A DNA stretch of 64,000 bases from an uncultured Jannaschia sp. (lineage in GTDB: Bacteria > Pseudomonadota > Alphaproteobacteria > Rhodobacterales > Rhodobacteraceae), in contig CANLTZ010000015.1 in NCBI GenBank assembly GCA_947494145.1, positions 1 to 64,000 of the forward strand, written 5' to 3'. The notes under the pieces are model-generated. The model was given only the letters and a program-made list of their open reading frames with translations, did not search any database and was not told the DNA's origin. Made by a program: the position numbers and the translations under genes. Shown in pieces: positions 9,849-19,300 of the stretch. Position 1 is the stretch's first letter, and each line of letters opens with the position of its first letter.

Positions 9849-11603
9849 TTGTCGGCCTGGTTGGGGGTTGAGGCATCGGCGACCGGGCGGCGATGGGTTG
9901 GCCTGGACCCGGCCCAAGACCGCATCGCCCAGGCCATCGCCCAAACCGGCCTGCCCCACCCTCTGGCCCGTCATCTGGCGCGGCGCGGCGTGTTGCCGGA
10001 AGACGCCGCCGCCTTTCTGGCCCCGCGGCTGCGCGATCTGCTTCCCGACCCTTTGGGCCTGCGCGACATGGGCGTGGCCGCAGCCCGCTTCCTGCGGGCC
10101 GTCGAAAGCCGGGAACGCATCGCCATCTTCGCCGACTACGACGTGGATGGCGGCGCATCCGCGGCACTTCTGGTCTGGTGGCTCCGATTGCAGGGTCAGA
10201 CGGCAACGATCTACGTCCCCGACCGGATCGACGAGGGCTATGGCCCCAATGCGCCGGCCATCGCGCGCTTGGCCTACGACCACGACCTGATCATCTGCGT
10301 CGATTGCGGCACGCTGAGCCACGAGGCCTTGGCCGCCGCCGATGGTACCGATGTCATCGTCCTCGACCACCATCTGGGCGCGGAAACCCTGCCCCCTGCC
10401 CTGGCCGTGGTGAACCCCAACCGCGTGGATGAGGACGGCGCGCTTGGCCATCTATGCGCCGCAGCCGTGGTTTTTCTGTTTCTAGTGGAGGTCAATCGCC
10501 TGCTGCGCGCCAAGGGGGACCCAGGCCCGGACCTGATGGCGATGCTGGACTTGGTGGCGTTGGCCACCGTGGCCGATGTGGCGCCCCTGGTCGGCGTGAA
10601 CCGGGCGTTGGTTCAGCAGGGGCTCAAAGTCATGCGCGGTCGCCACCGGCCCGGCCTGCGTGCCTTGGCCGAAGTGGCGCGCATGGATGCGCCGCCCAGC
10701 GCCTACCATCTGGGCTTTCTGCTCGGTCCACGGATCAATGCAGGCGGTCGCGTGGGTGCCGCCGATTTGGGCGCACGATTGCTGGCGAGTGATGACGCGT
10801 CCGAGGCGGCGGCCTTGGCGGAACGGCTCGATGCGCTTAACACCGAGCGCCGCGCCATCGAGGCGCGCGTCACCGACGATGCCCGCGCGCAAGCCGAAGC
10901 CCGAGTCGAAGGCGGCGCGGCGCTGGCCTGGGCCGCCGGGGAAGGCTGGCATCCGGGCGTCGTGGGGATCGTCGCGTCGCGTCTGAAGGAGGCGTTCAAC
11001 CGCCCCGCCATCGTCATTGGCCTGCGAGAAGACGGGGTCGGCCAGGGCTCCGCAAGGTCGGTGGCGGGGGTCGATATCGGGGCAGCGATCCAACGCCTTG
11101 CCGCCGAAAGCCTGCTGATCAAGGGCGGCGGGCACCGGATGGCGGCGGGGCTGACCGTCGAAGCCGAAAAACTGGAGGAGGCCATGGCACGCCTCGATGC
11201 GCTGCTTGCCCGTCAGGGCGCGGGCACCAGCGGGCCGCGCGACCTGCGCGTGGATGGAACCTTGATGCCGAGCGCCGCGACGGAGGAGTTGTGCCGCCAA
11301 TTGGATGAGGCGGGGCCCTTCGGCCAAGGCGCCTCGGCGCCCCGCTTCGCCTTCCCCGATCTGCGCGCGGTGCATCTTCGCCCCGTGGGCGAAGGGCACC
11401 TGAAAGTGACGCTCAGCGATGGCGGCGCGAAGCGCCTGGACGCCATCGCCTTCCGCGCCGAAACGTCGGGCGTTTCTGCCGCGTTTGAAAGGGCGTCTGG
11501 CGCGCCGCTCCATATAGCGGGCCGGATCGAGATCAACCGCTGGCAAGGCCGCGAAACCGTTCAGTTGCGCATCGAAGACGTGGCCGCGTCTGCATCGGAG
11601 TGA
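9849..11603 (+). CDS. recJ: Single-stranded-DNA-specific exonuclease RecJ
   Basis: IFADYDVDGGASAALL, IVLDHHLGAE, GGGHRMAAGL DHH/DHHA1 motifs; TTG start. Confidence 0.93.
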   Translation: MSAWLGVEASATGRRWVGLDPAQDRIAQAIAQTGLPHPLARHLARRGVLPEDAAAFLAPRLRDLLPDPLGLRDMGVAAARFLRAVESRERIAIFADYDVDGGASAALLVWWLRLQGQTATIYVPDRIDEGYGPNAPAIARLAYDHDLIICVDCGTLSHEALAAADGTDVIVLDHHLGAETLPPALAVVNPNRVDEDGALGHLCAAAVVFLFLVEVNRLLRAKGDPGPDLMAMLDLVALATVADVAPLVGVNRALVQQGLKVMRGRHRPGLRALAEVARMDAPPSAYHLGFLLGPRINAGGRVGAADLGARLLASDDASEAAALAERLDALNTERRAIEARVTDDARAQAEARVEGGAALAWAAGEGWHPGVVGIVASRLKEAFNRPAIVIGLREDGVGQGSARSVAGVDIGAAIQRLAAESLLIKGGGHRMAAGLTVEAEKLEEAMARLDALLARQGAGTSGPRDLRVDGTLMPSAATEELCRQLDEAGPFGQGASAPRFAFPDLRAVHLRPVGEGHLKVTLSDGGAKRLDAIAFRAETSGVSAAFERASGAPLHIAGRIEINRWQGRETVQLRIEDVAASASE

Positions 11604-11676
11604 ACCACCCACCGCGCTCGAAAAACCCCTTGCGGTAGCGCCGCCCGTCGCCTACACACCGCCCACGCAAGGCCAA

Positions 11677-11751
11677 GGCCCGTTCGTCTATCGGTTAGGA
11701 CGCCAGGTTTTCAACCTGGAAAGAGGGGTTCGATTCCCCTACGGGCTGCCA
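11677..11751 (+). tRNA. tRNA-Glu (TTC)
   Basis: GGCCCGTTCGTCTATCGGTTAGGACGCCAGGTTTTCAACCTGGAAAGAGGGGTTCGATTCCCCTACGGGCTGCCA; anticodon TTC. Confidence 0.95.
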
Positions 11752-11910
11752 ATATCCCTGACATTTCTTGCCATCGTAGGGTTTTGTCGGGGCCAAAGTG
11801 TTTTTGTACGTATTGGCTTAGCCGCTGACGCAACCTTCCGCCATGGGCCCTGCAAGCAGCCTCAATGTAGCCTTAGGTCGCATTTTGCCGGGCGCTGACC
11901 AAAAGTGGCT

Positions 11911-12016
11911 TATAACACCGATCAAAAACCTGGGTCATCAGGCATTTTTTGAAACGCAGTCATATCAGTTTAATATCAAGATGTTACCGAAAAATCTGCT
12001 TCAGATTTTTCGATAA
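11911..12016 (+). repeat. Diverged copy of the ~116-bp palindromic repeat (copy C)
   Basis: TATAACACCGATCAAAAACCTGGGTCATCAG...CCGAAAAATCTGCTTCAGATTTTTCG aligns with copies at 28765 and 31061; contains perfect 11-bp hairpin 11988-12012. Confidence 0.45.
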
Positions 12017-12224
12017 TCTGTTTGGCCGTAGTCCAGCTTTCTGACCAAGATGGCATAGAACGATCTTGGCCCGACGCGCTGGGTGAGACCGCTTTACTGT
12101 CGCTCACCGACCGCATCGCCTGGAAGGTCGGGAGCACTTCGGCTATCCGCCCTCTGTCCCAATCTGAGGTCCGCGGCTTTTGAATTGCCTCTTCGCCGAA
12201 ACCCCGGCGCCAGCCGCGATGCGT

Positions 12225-13226
12225 TCAGGCCGCTTGCGAAGGTGTCGCGACAGAGGGGCGGCCGCGCCCGGCGCGCTTCGACACATAAAGAGCTTCGTCA
12301 GCATCCGCCACAAGGCGCTCGGCCTCGGGCGGGTCGTAGAAGCTGCTCATCGTAATGCCGATGCTGCCCGAGATGCGACAAGTTTCACCCTGCCAGATCA
12401 TCGGCTGTTCGAGGCGATAAATGATGCGCTTCGCTATTCCCTTGAGCAAGTCGACATCTTGGCAATCTTCGAAAATCAACATGAATTCGTCGCCACCCAC
12501 GCGCGCGACCATATCGCCGCGCCGCACTTCCTCGCGTAAGATGCCAGCGACTTGCTCCAACACGTAGTCGCCCGCGACATGGCCCAGCGTGTCATTGATG
12601 GATTTGAAATAGTCCAAATCCAGGTGCATCAGCCCGAAATGCGCGCCGGTCTGGCGCGTGAGACTGTCCAGGTGCAGGTCCATGGCGCGCCGGTTTCGCA
12701 GGCCGGTCAGTTTATCGGTGATGGCCTCTTCCTCGGCCGCGGCGCGTGCCATGTCGAGCCGCTTTGAAAGCCCCTCGAATTCCCCCAACACCAAGCTGTT
12801 TGCTTCCAGCACGAAGAGCAAATCCACCGTGGGATCAGCGGCAGCGAAGTCTTGCGCGGTCAGACGATGGCGCTGGATGGCGCCCAGTGGATCTGCCCCA
12901 AACCAGAAATTCATGAAGGCGCCCCCATCGACGAGGGGGGCCACGACGGCCCTGAAAGAAGACCTCTCTTCGCCCTCTGGGATATTGCATTCACCAACGA
13001 GCTCCACCTTCAGACGACGTCCGGCATGGGTGAGGATATCCGCCGTATCCATCTCAACAGCGGGATGTAGGATGCGCAGGAAGTCCGCCAGCTTCGCGCC
13101 TGGCCGTCCATCCGTGATTTTCGACAACGTCCGGCCGACATGGGCGACATATCCGTGGGCCGTGAAGACCAGACACATCGGCAGCCCCATCTCGACCGCC
13201 TTTAGATCGACCGTGATCGACGTCAT
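12225..13226 (-). CDS. Diguanylate cyclase (GGDEF) with N-terminal HNOBA-like domain
   Basis: TDKLTGLRNRRAMDLHL...RVGGDEFMLIFED; N-terminal PMCLVFTAHGYVAHVGRTLSKI; start overlaps the stop of the H-NOX-like gene. Confidence 0.88.
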   Translation of the reverse strand: MTSITVDLKAVEMGLPMCLVFTAHGYVAHVGRTLSKITDGRPGAKLADFLRILHPAVEMDTADILTHAGRRLKVELVGECNIPEGEERSSFRAVVAPLVDGGAFMNFWFGADPLGAIQRHRLTAQDFAAADPTVDLLFVLEANSLVLGEFEGLSKRLDMARAAAEEEAITDKLTGLRNRRAMDLHLDSLTRQTGAHFGLMHLDLDYFKSINDTLGHVAGDYVLEQVAGILREEVRRGDMVARVGGDEFMLIFEDCQDVDLLKGIAKRIIYRLEQPMIWQGETCRISGSIGITMSSFYDPPEAERLVADADEALYVSKRAGRGRPSVATPSQAA

Positions 13227-13819
13227 GCCGCACCCCCAAGCTCAAATTCGCGCGGCGCCTGGTACTCAGCCTCGTAGATGTGGATGGTGATCCGTTCTTC
13301 CCACATGCCGTCAATAACTTCTCGCCGGGCAGGTTCGATCATCGCAAGCACACCATAATCATCGGCCATCGCGCGCAGCACACCGGTCGCCATGGCGCTG
13401 CCGCCAGGTCGAGGAAAGCGCGACAGCACTTCATGGGTTTCCTTGCCAAGTGGACGCACTTGGAATTCCGGTAGAACAAGATCCGGCAGTGCCAGGCGTG
13501 CACGTTCGCGAAGCTCATCCAAGCCGTAGACCATTTCTTCGAATGTGGCGCCGGTGAACCGGATGAGGCGCCGAAGATCCTCCAACGGGGGATGGGTGCA
13601 AATCCAATGGCCCACATCTTCGATCAGTGCAAAGGTGCCGCAGCCCACTTCTTCCGTCACGGCGTCGCACAGACAAACGATCGTATCGTCATCGTAGATT
13701 CGAAGCGCCTCGAACCGATCAAAGGGGAGCCCGGCATTGGTGACAATGCGCGACCAGGCCGCCGGACCATAGCGATCCAGGACAAACCCCTCGATGGATT
13801 TGAAAATCGTGCCGTGCAT
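13223..13819 (-). CDS. H-NOX-like (HNOB heme-NO-binding fold) protein, non-canonical ligand position
   Basis: MHGTIFKSIEGFVLDRYGPAAWSRI...LDELRERARLALPDLVLPEFQV resembles H-NOX/soluble guanylate cyclase beta N-terminal domain; operon with GGDEF gene. Confidence 0.8.
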   Translation of the reverse strand: MHGTIFKSIEGFVLDRYGPAAWSRIVTNAGLPFDRFEALRIYDDDTIVCLCDAVTEEVGCGTFALIEDVGHWICTHPPLEDLRRLIRFTGATFEEMVYGLDELRERARLALPDLVLPEFQVRPLGKETHEVLSRFPRPGGSAMATGVLRAMADDYGVLAMIEPARREVIDGMWEERITIHIYEAEYQAPREFELGGAA

Positions 13820-14072
13820 CCATCCTCCGAAACTGTGATGCGCTTCGTGCGACACACAAACAGCGAAGTCTGAAATTTGCGTTAAGGCGCGGCCTGAAAT
13901 GCACGCCGACCGGCCTTTCGGGCATCAGAACAAGATCGAAGGGACCAGACAGTGAAGGCTAGCCGGAGAGAGGCCGCCGGCCGATATACAGCGCCGACTC
14001 GAATCAACACCATGAAATCAAATGAAATTACGCTTCGCCAAGGCATTCGACGACGCCCAGGGCACCCGAAGC

Positions 14073-14762
14073 TCAATCCACGCGCGCGGCCCCGAGGATC
14101 GCGCCGGGTTTGCCGTCGTTGAAGGCTTGTGCCACCACGGCGCGCTCCAAATCACCATCGGCGGGGGCGGGCAATTCAACCGTCAGGTCACCGCCATCCC
14201 ACTCGGCCAGAAGATACCAGCCGCGCACCACGTTGTGGTAGGTGATTTCGCGTCCCGCATTCTCCCCGTGAAGAATGCGAACGGTTGCTTCGGGCAAATA
14301 ATCCACGACCATGATGCGTCCAGGCTGGCCCGTCGCCGCAGCGATCAACTGCGGCCCATTGGGAGTGGACGCCACATGCAGGATATCGCGCGCGACACTT
14401 CGATGGGCCTGCACACTATCAGCCAGCTTCATGCCCGACGGCCCCGCGATCTGATCTTGCCCGCCGATGACGAATTGCGGAGTGTAAACCAGACTGGACC
14501 CAATCACGCGGGCATAATTGCGCTGACGGACCGTGAATTCGGGCTCGGCGAAGGTATCGGGCCAGCCGATCCAGTCCCAGTAATCCACATGAAAGGACAG
14601 CGGCAGCACATCCTCGCGACCAACCAGTTCGCCCAGAAGTGAGTCCGCTGGCGGGCAGGAGGAGCAACCTTGTGCTGTAAACAATTCCACCACCACGGGA
14701 TCGGCTTCAGCGGTAAAAGCAATACATGAGAGGGCGCAAGCAAGGGCGAGGCGCATCCGCAA
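14073..14762 (-). CDS. DUF1223 (thioredoxin-like secreted) protein
   Basis: Signal peptide then VVELFTAQGCSSCPPADSLLGEL...FHVDYWDWIGWPD. Confidence 0.88.
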   Translation of the reverse strand: MRMRLALACALSCIAFTAEADPVVVELFTAQGCSSCPPADSLLGELVGREDVLPLSFHVDYWDWIGWPDTFAEPEFTVRQRNYARVIGSSLVYTPQFVIGGQDQIAGPSGMKLADSVQAHRSVARDILHVASTPNGPQLIAAATGQPGRIMVVDYLPEATVRILHGENAGREITYHNVVRGWYLLAEWDGGDLTVELPAPADGDLERAVVAQAFNDGKPGAILGAARVD

Positions 14763-15037
14763 CTCCGGTTCGGCAAGTCTGGCCTAGTCTGGGTATTCGA
14801 TGCAGGGCCCCGTTTCCAATCACCTCGTGGTGATGTTTGCGGTCGCAGATACGTTTCTCAGACATGTGCGACGTACCCAGATTTTCCAGGCCATCTTGCA
14901 ACCGACCCTCTTGGATAATTGCACCCTTGCGAAGCTGCTCGTCCGATCAACGTGGCGGAAAATCGGGTTGCCCGAAGGCCAACGGGCAGCAGTCCGGTCA
15001 AACCTCCTGTCCGGTGAAGGACATCCCAAAGACCGCG

Positions 15038-15802
15038 TCAGGCCTCGACCGGACGGCCCGTCCTGGTGGTGTCGCTTGCGGATAGGTCCAGCAACACCTC
15101 AGTCAGGTGGTCGAAGTCCTCGGCGATGACCAAGGCGCCTTCTGCCAGCAGCTCATCCGGGGCGTTGTAGCCCCAGGACACACCGATGGCCCTTATCCCC
15201 GCATTTCGGGCCATCTGCATATCGTATCGCGTGTCACCAACCAGCACGGTTTGACGGGCCTTCCGGTCGGCATCGAAGAAGGCCTTCCAGACCATGGTGC
15301 CATCGGGCTTCGATGGGTTGTCATCGGCGCATTGCACGGTGCGAAACAGACGGTGCCATTGCAACGCATCCAGCATGTGGGTCAGGCTGCGGCGTGATTT
15401 ACCGGTGGTGAGGCCGAGGCCAATGCCTGCACGTCGCAGGGCCAGCAGCGCCGTCTCTGCGCCGGGAAAGATGGGTGGCTCAGCCTCGCGTTCGACGGCA
15501 TCGAAGTATCGAAGGCGGTAGCCCGCCAGAATTTTATCTCGCCGACCTTGCGAGAGATGGGTTGCCAGCGCGCTCACCATTTCGGGTAGCGACAAGCCGA
15601 TGACGTCCTGGATCTGCGCGCTGCCGGGCGGCGCTTCACCGGCCCCGAGAAAAGCCTGCACCATGGTGTCCGAGATCAACCGCCCCCCATCTAGAAGGGT
15701 GCCATCCACGTCGAACAGGACCAACAGATCGCACGCGCACGCGGCGGAAGCGAAAGGTGGCGGCTCTGTCGGGTTCAACCAATGGCGTCCTGGCATGGAC
15801 AC
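15038..15802 (-). CDS. HAD family hydrolase (phosphoglycolate-phosphatase-like)
   Basis: LVLFDVDGTLLDGG, GLTTGKSRRSL, VLVGDTRYDMQMARNAGI. Confidence 0.88.
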   Translation of the reverse strand: MSMPGRHWLNPTEPPPFASAACACDLLVLFDVDGTLLDGGRLISDTMVQAFLGAGEAPPGSAQIQDVIGLSLPEMVSALATHLSQGRRDKILAGYRLRYFDAVEREAEPPIFPGAETALLALRRAGIGLGLTTGKSRRSLTHMLDALQWHRLFRTVQCADDNPSKPDGTMVWKAFFDADRKARQTVLVGDTRYDMQMARNAGIRAIGVSWGYNAPDELLAEGALVIAEDFDHLTEVLLDLSASDTTRTGRPVEA

Positions 15803-15995
15803 GGTTCCCTTTCATCGTGTGAGGGCTCTGGCGCCAGTTCTGCCCCGCTACGCCCAAGGTACGATACTTGGAGCGCTCAGAGAATGTCTCGCGTTAACGA
15901 CGCCTTACCACTCGCAATTGGTCACATGAGCAAAGCTGCCTTGGCAAGATGTTCTCGTGAAATGACGCAACGTTCGGCCCGGCTGCGCATAATCA

Positions 15996-16805
15996 CTACG
16001 AGAGTCGACCGTAGTCGGGCAACGGGGATGTCGGACCATTGGACAGACGCCAAATCTCACCGCCTTCATGGGGAAAGAGGTCACGAACCAAGGGGTCGTG
16101 ACCTGGCACGATCAGATCTGGGGAGGAGGCCAGGCCACCAAGGCGGGCAAAGCCAACCAGCATCTCCTCCATGTCGACAACGATGGGGAAGGGTTTGCCG
16201 GTTAGGTAGTTCTCGTAGAAATGCGTGGCGTCCGAAGCCAGGCAAAGCCAGCCCGCTTGCGTGCGTACCCGCACCGCCTGCATCCCCTTGGAATGGCCGC
16301 CAATGCGGTGGACGGTGACGCCCTCCGCCACCTCCGCGTCGCCGTCATGGAAGACGACCTTCCCCGCATAGAGCCGTTTGACCGCCTCACAGATATGGTC
16401 GCCCGTAAACGGCATCCGCAACGTGTCGTGGCACATGCAGGGCCCCGTGGCGTAGGCCATCTCGGCGGCTTGCATATGCAGTGTCGCGTTCGGGAACAGG
16501 TGTAGCCCGCCCGCGTGGTCGTAGTGCAGATGGGTGACGATGATGCAGTCGATATCGTCCGGTGTCAGGTCGAACGGCGCCAGCGCGGCCCCCGGATCGG
16601 TCAGGATGGGGCGGTCGCGGCGCGCAGCCTCGGCCGCGTCATAACCGGTATCCACCAGGATGGTTTCCGCCCCGCGCCGCAGAAGCCACATGAAGTAGTC
16701 CATGCCATGGGGCGCAGACGGGTGGTCATCGAAGATGAAGCTGTCACCGCGGGTTCTGGCGTTGCGTTCCGCATAGCGGATGGCGAAGACGTCCCAGTCG
16801 CTCAT
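15996..16805 (-). CDS. MBL-fold metallohydrolase (N-acyl homoserine lactonase-like)
   Basis: IVTHLHYDHAGGLHLFP; ASDATHFYENY; IVPGHDPLV. Confidence 0.85.
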   Translation of the reverse strand: MSDWDVFAIRYAERNARTRGDSFIFDDHPSAPHGMDYFMWLLRRGAETILVDTGYDAAEAARRDRPILTDPGAALAPFDLTPDDIDCIIVTHLHYDHAGGLHLFPNATLHMQAAEMAYATGPCMCHDTLRMPFTGDHICEAVKRLYAGKVVFHDGDAEVAEGVTVHRIGGHSKGMQAVRVRTQAGWLCLASDATHFYENYLTGKPFPIVVDMEEMLVGFARLGGLASSPDLIVPGHDPLVRDLFPHEGGEIWRLSNGPTSPLPDYGRLS

Positions 16806-17089
16806 CCGTGGATGACCCCATAGGTCTTGACGGCCTTGTCGCGGATCATATCGGCAGTGCCACGGTCAAAGGTCTTGTAATGGGCGGTCTGGCGATGGGC
16901 GTCGAAACCCGCGGGATCGTCATAGAGTTCATACAGAAACACCTCATCGGGGCGCGCCGGGTCGGTGAGCACGTCGAAACGGTTGCACGCCGGCTCCCCC
17001 AGGGAAGCGCGGGCATTGTCCAACAGAAGCGGTAGGAAATCAGGCATCCGCCCGGGGGCCACTTCGATGGTGACGGTGACTGCGAACAT
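16802..17089 (-). CDS. Putative quinol monooxygenase (ABM domain)
   Basis: MFAVTVTIEVAPGRMPDFLPLLLDNARASLGEPACNRFDVL...FLYELYDDPAGFDAHRQTAHYK; 4-bp overlap with the downstream MBL gene. Confidence 0.88.
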   Translation of the reverse strand: MFAVTVTIEVAPGRMPDFLPLLLDNARASLGEPACNRFDVLTDPARPDEVFLYELYDDPAGFDAHRQTAHYKTFDRGTADMIRDKAVKTYGVIHG

Positions 17090-17147
17090 GCTTTTCCTCC
17101 GCGCAGGCGCTCTCTACGGTCCCGACCGTGACGCAGCGGGAGGGTGC

Positions 17148-18209
17148 ATGTCCAAGACTTTCGAAATCGCCGTGTTCCATGGCGACGGCATCGGGCCCGA
17201 GATCATGGCACCCACGCTGGACCTGTTGCGTGGCCTTGACCACGATTTTCGCTTCACCGACTGCCCGGCTGGCGCGGCGAGTTACCTCGATTGCGGCTCT
17301 GACTTACCGCAGGCTTCGCTGGACACCGCGCGCCAGGCCGATGCCATCTTGCTAAGCGCCCTGGGCGACCCCGCCGTGCGCTACCCGGACGGCACGGAGA
17401 TGACGCCGCAGATCGATATCCGCATCGCACTGGACCTCTATGCCGGTGTGCGGCCCGTGCGGATCGTGCCGGGGATGCGCACGCCGCTGGCCCTGCCAGA
17501 TGGCAAGGTGGTGGATTTCGTGCTGGTCCGCGAAAGCACCGAGGGTTTGTTTCACACCCAAGGCAAAGGCCGGGTGGAGGCCGATCTGGCCGAAGAAACC
17601 CTGCGCCTGACGCGGCGGACAACCGAAAAGGTCTGCCGTTTTGCCTTTGACCTGGCCCGCGACCGCAAAGCCGCGGGGCAAAAGGGGCGCGTCACCAGTG
17701 TGGACAAAGCGAACGTGTTCCGCGCCTTCGCCTTCTGGCGCGAGGTGTTCGACGGCGTGGCGGGCGACTATCCCGATCTGACCTCCGACCACGCCTATGT
17801 GGACGCCATGGCGCTGTGGTTCGTGCTCAAACCCTGGGATTGGGATGTGATGGTGACCGAAAACATGTTCGGCGACATCCTGTCCGACTTGGGCGCGGGG
17901 CTGATGGGCGGACTGGGCATGGCGCCTTCGGCCGATATCGGCGACGACCATGCGGTGTTTCAGCCCTGCCATGGATCTGCCCCCGATATTGCCGGGCAGG
18001 GCATTGCCAATCCCATCGCCATGATTCTGTCGGCAGCCATGATGTTGGATTGGCTGGGGCGGCGGCACGGGGATGACACTTTGGTTCGTGACGGGGCGCG
18101 GGTGCACGCGGCGGTGGATGCGTGTCTGGCGGCGGGCGACGTGACGGTTGATCTGGGCGGGGCGCTTGACACGCAGGGCGCGGCCCGCGCGATCATGGCC
18201 CGGCTTTGA
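17148..18209 (+). CDS. Isocitrate/isopropylmalate/tartrate dehydrogenase family protein
   Basis: FEIAVFHGDGIGPEIMAPTLDLL; FVLVRESTEGLF; ENMFGDILSDLGAGLMGGLGMAPSADIG. Confidence 0.9.
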   Translation: MSKTFEIAVFHGDGIGPEIMAPTLDLLRGLDHDFRFTDCPAGAASYLDCGSDLPQASLDTARQADAILLSALGDPAVRYPDGTEMTPQIDIRIALDLYAGVRPVRIVPGMRTPLALPDGKVVDFVLVRESTEGLFHTQGKGRVEADLAEETLRLTRRTTEKVCRFAFDLARDRKAAGQKGRVTSVDKANVFRAFAFWREVFDGVAGDYPDLTSDHAYVDAMALWFVLKPWDWDVMVTENMFGDILSDLGAGLMGGLGMAPSADIGDDHAVFQPCHGSAPDIAGQGIANPIAMILSAAMMLDWLGRRHGDDTLVRDGARVHAAVDACLAAGDVTVDLGGALDTQGAARAIMARL

Positions 18210-19243
18210 CCTTGCGCGTGGGGCTGTTGGGGCTGGGTTACTTCGCCCAATTCCACCGGGAAGCCTGGGGCCGCACCCCCGGGGCGACGCTGGTGGCCAC
18301 TGCCGATGCCGACCCGACCAAAAGGGCCCATCATGGCGATCTGGCGGCGCTGTTGGGCGAAGGGCTCGACATTCTGGACATCGCCACGCCCCCGCCCACC
18401 CATGCAGCCGCCATTCGCGCGGGGCTAGCCGCGAAGCCGCGTGCCATCATCTGCCAGAAGCCCTTCTGCACCTCGTTGGAGGAAGCCATCGCAGTGACGG
18501 CTGAGGCGGAAGCGGCTGGGGTCCCGCTCATCATCCATGAAAACTTCCGCTTCCAGCCCTGGTTTCGCACCATGAAGTCTGCGTTAGAGGCTGGGCGCAT
18601 CGGACGGCCCCTGAACTTGACCTTCCGGCTGCGCACCGGCGACGGCCAAGGGCCCGACGCCTATGCCGCACGCCAGCCCTATTTCCGCACCATGCCGCGG
18701 CTGCTGATCCATGAGACCGGGGTGCACTACCTGGACGTCTTCCGCTTTCTGCTTGGCGATCCCGAAGGCGTCTATGCCGATCTGCGCCGCCTGAACCCCG
18801 CCATTCGCGGCGAAGATGCGGGCCATGTGCTGCTGGACTATGCCAGTGGCGCGCGCGCCCTGCTTGACGCCAACCGCTTGCTGGATTTCGACACCGACAA
18901 TCCCAGGCGCACCTTCGGAGAGGCCTGGCTGGAAGGCGAAGACGGCACGCTGCGCCTGCTGGGCGACGGTGCGGTGACGGCCCGTGCCCACGGCTCGCAC
19001 AAGGTCGAGACACTTCTTAAAGCCCGCGACTGGCCCGGCTTCGCGGGCGATTGCGTTCACGCCTTGCAATCGAAAGTTGTGTCGGACATTCAGGATGACG
19101 CGCCGTTCGAGAACCGCGCACGCGACTATCTTAGCGTTCTCAGCCTGGTCGAACGCACCTATGCTTCTGCCGGATCGGGCACGCGGCTGCCGACTGGAAG
19201 CCCTGATTTTCCTCTAAAATCATCGGTATTTCACAACCGGTGA
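18206..19243 (+). CDS. Gfo/Idh/MocA family oxidoreductase
   Basis: VGLLGLGYFAQFHREAWGRTPGATLVATADAD; ICQKPFCTSLEEA; translationally coupled to the upstream gene. Confidence 0.9.
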   Translation: MTLRVGLLGLGYFAQFHREAWGRTPGATLVATADADPTKRAHHGDLAALLGEGLDILDIATPPPTHAAAIRAGLAAKPRAIICQKPFCTSLEEAIAVTAEAEAAGVPLIIHENFRFQPWFRTMKSALEAGRIGRPLNLTFRLRTGDGQGPDAYAARQPYFRTMPRLLIHETGVHYLDVFRFLLGDPEGVYADLRRLNPAIRGEDAGHVLLDYASGARALLDANRLLDFDTDNPRRTFGEAWLEGEDGTLRLLGDGAVTARAHGSHKVETLLKARDWPGFAGDCVHALQSKVVSDIQDDAPFENRARDYLSVLSLVERTYASAGSGTRLPTGSPDFPLKSSVFHNR

Positions 19244-19300
19244 TTTACCGCTGATCAATATCTGACGGTGCATCTGACCCTCGTACTGAGTGAGGGCCAG

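Noticed and set aside
10482-11612. 376-aa minus-strand ORF antisense to recJ
   Set aside because: Shadow ORF of recJ with no conserved domain.
14763-15037. 275-bp intergenic region examined for a structured RNA
   Set aside because: No conserved riboswitch or ncRNA motif recognised by eye; would need cmscan against Rfam.
15893-15907. TTAACGACGCCTTAC as another CtrA site
   Set aside because: TTAA-N7-TTAC has one mismatch and its position relative to the HAD and MBL genes is not promoter-like; not distinguishable from chance.
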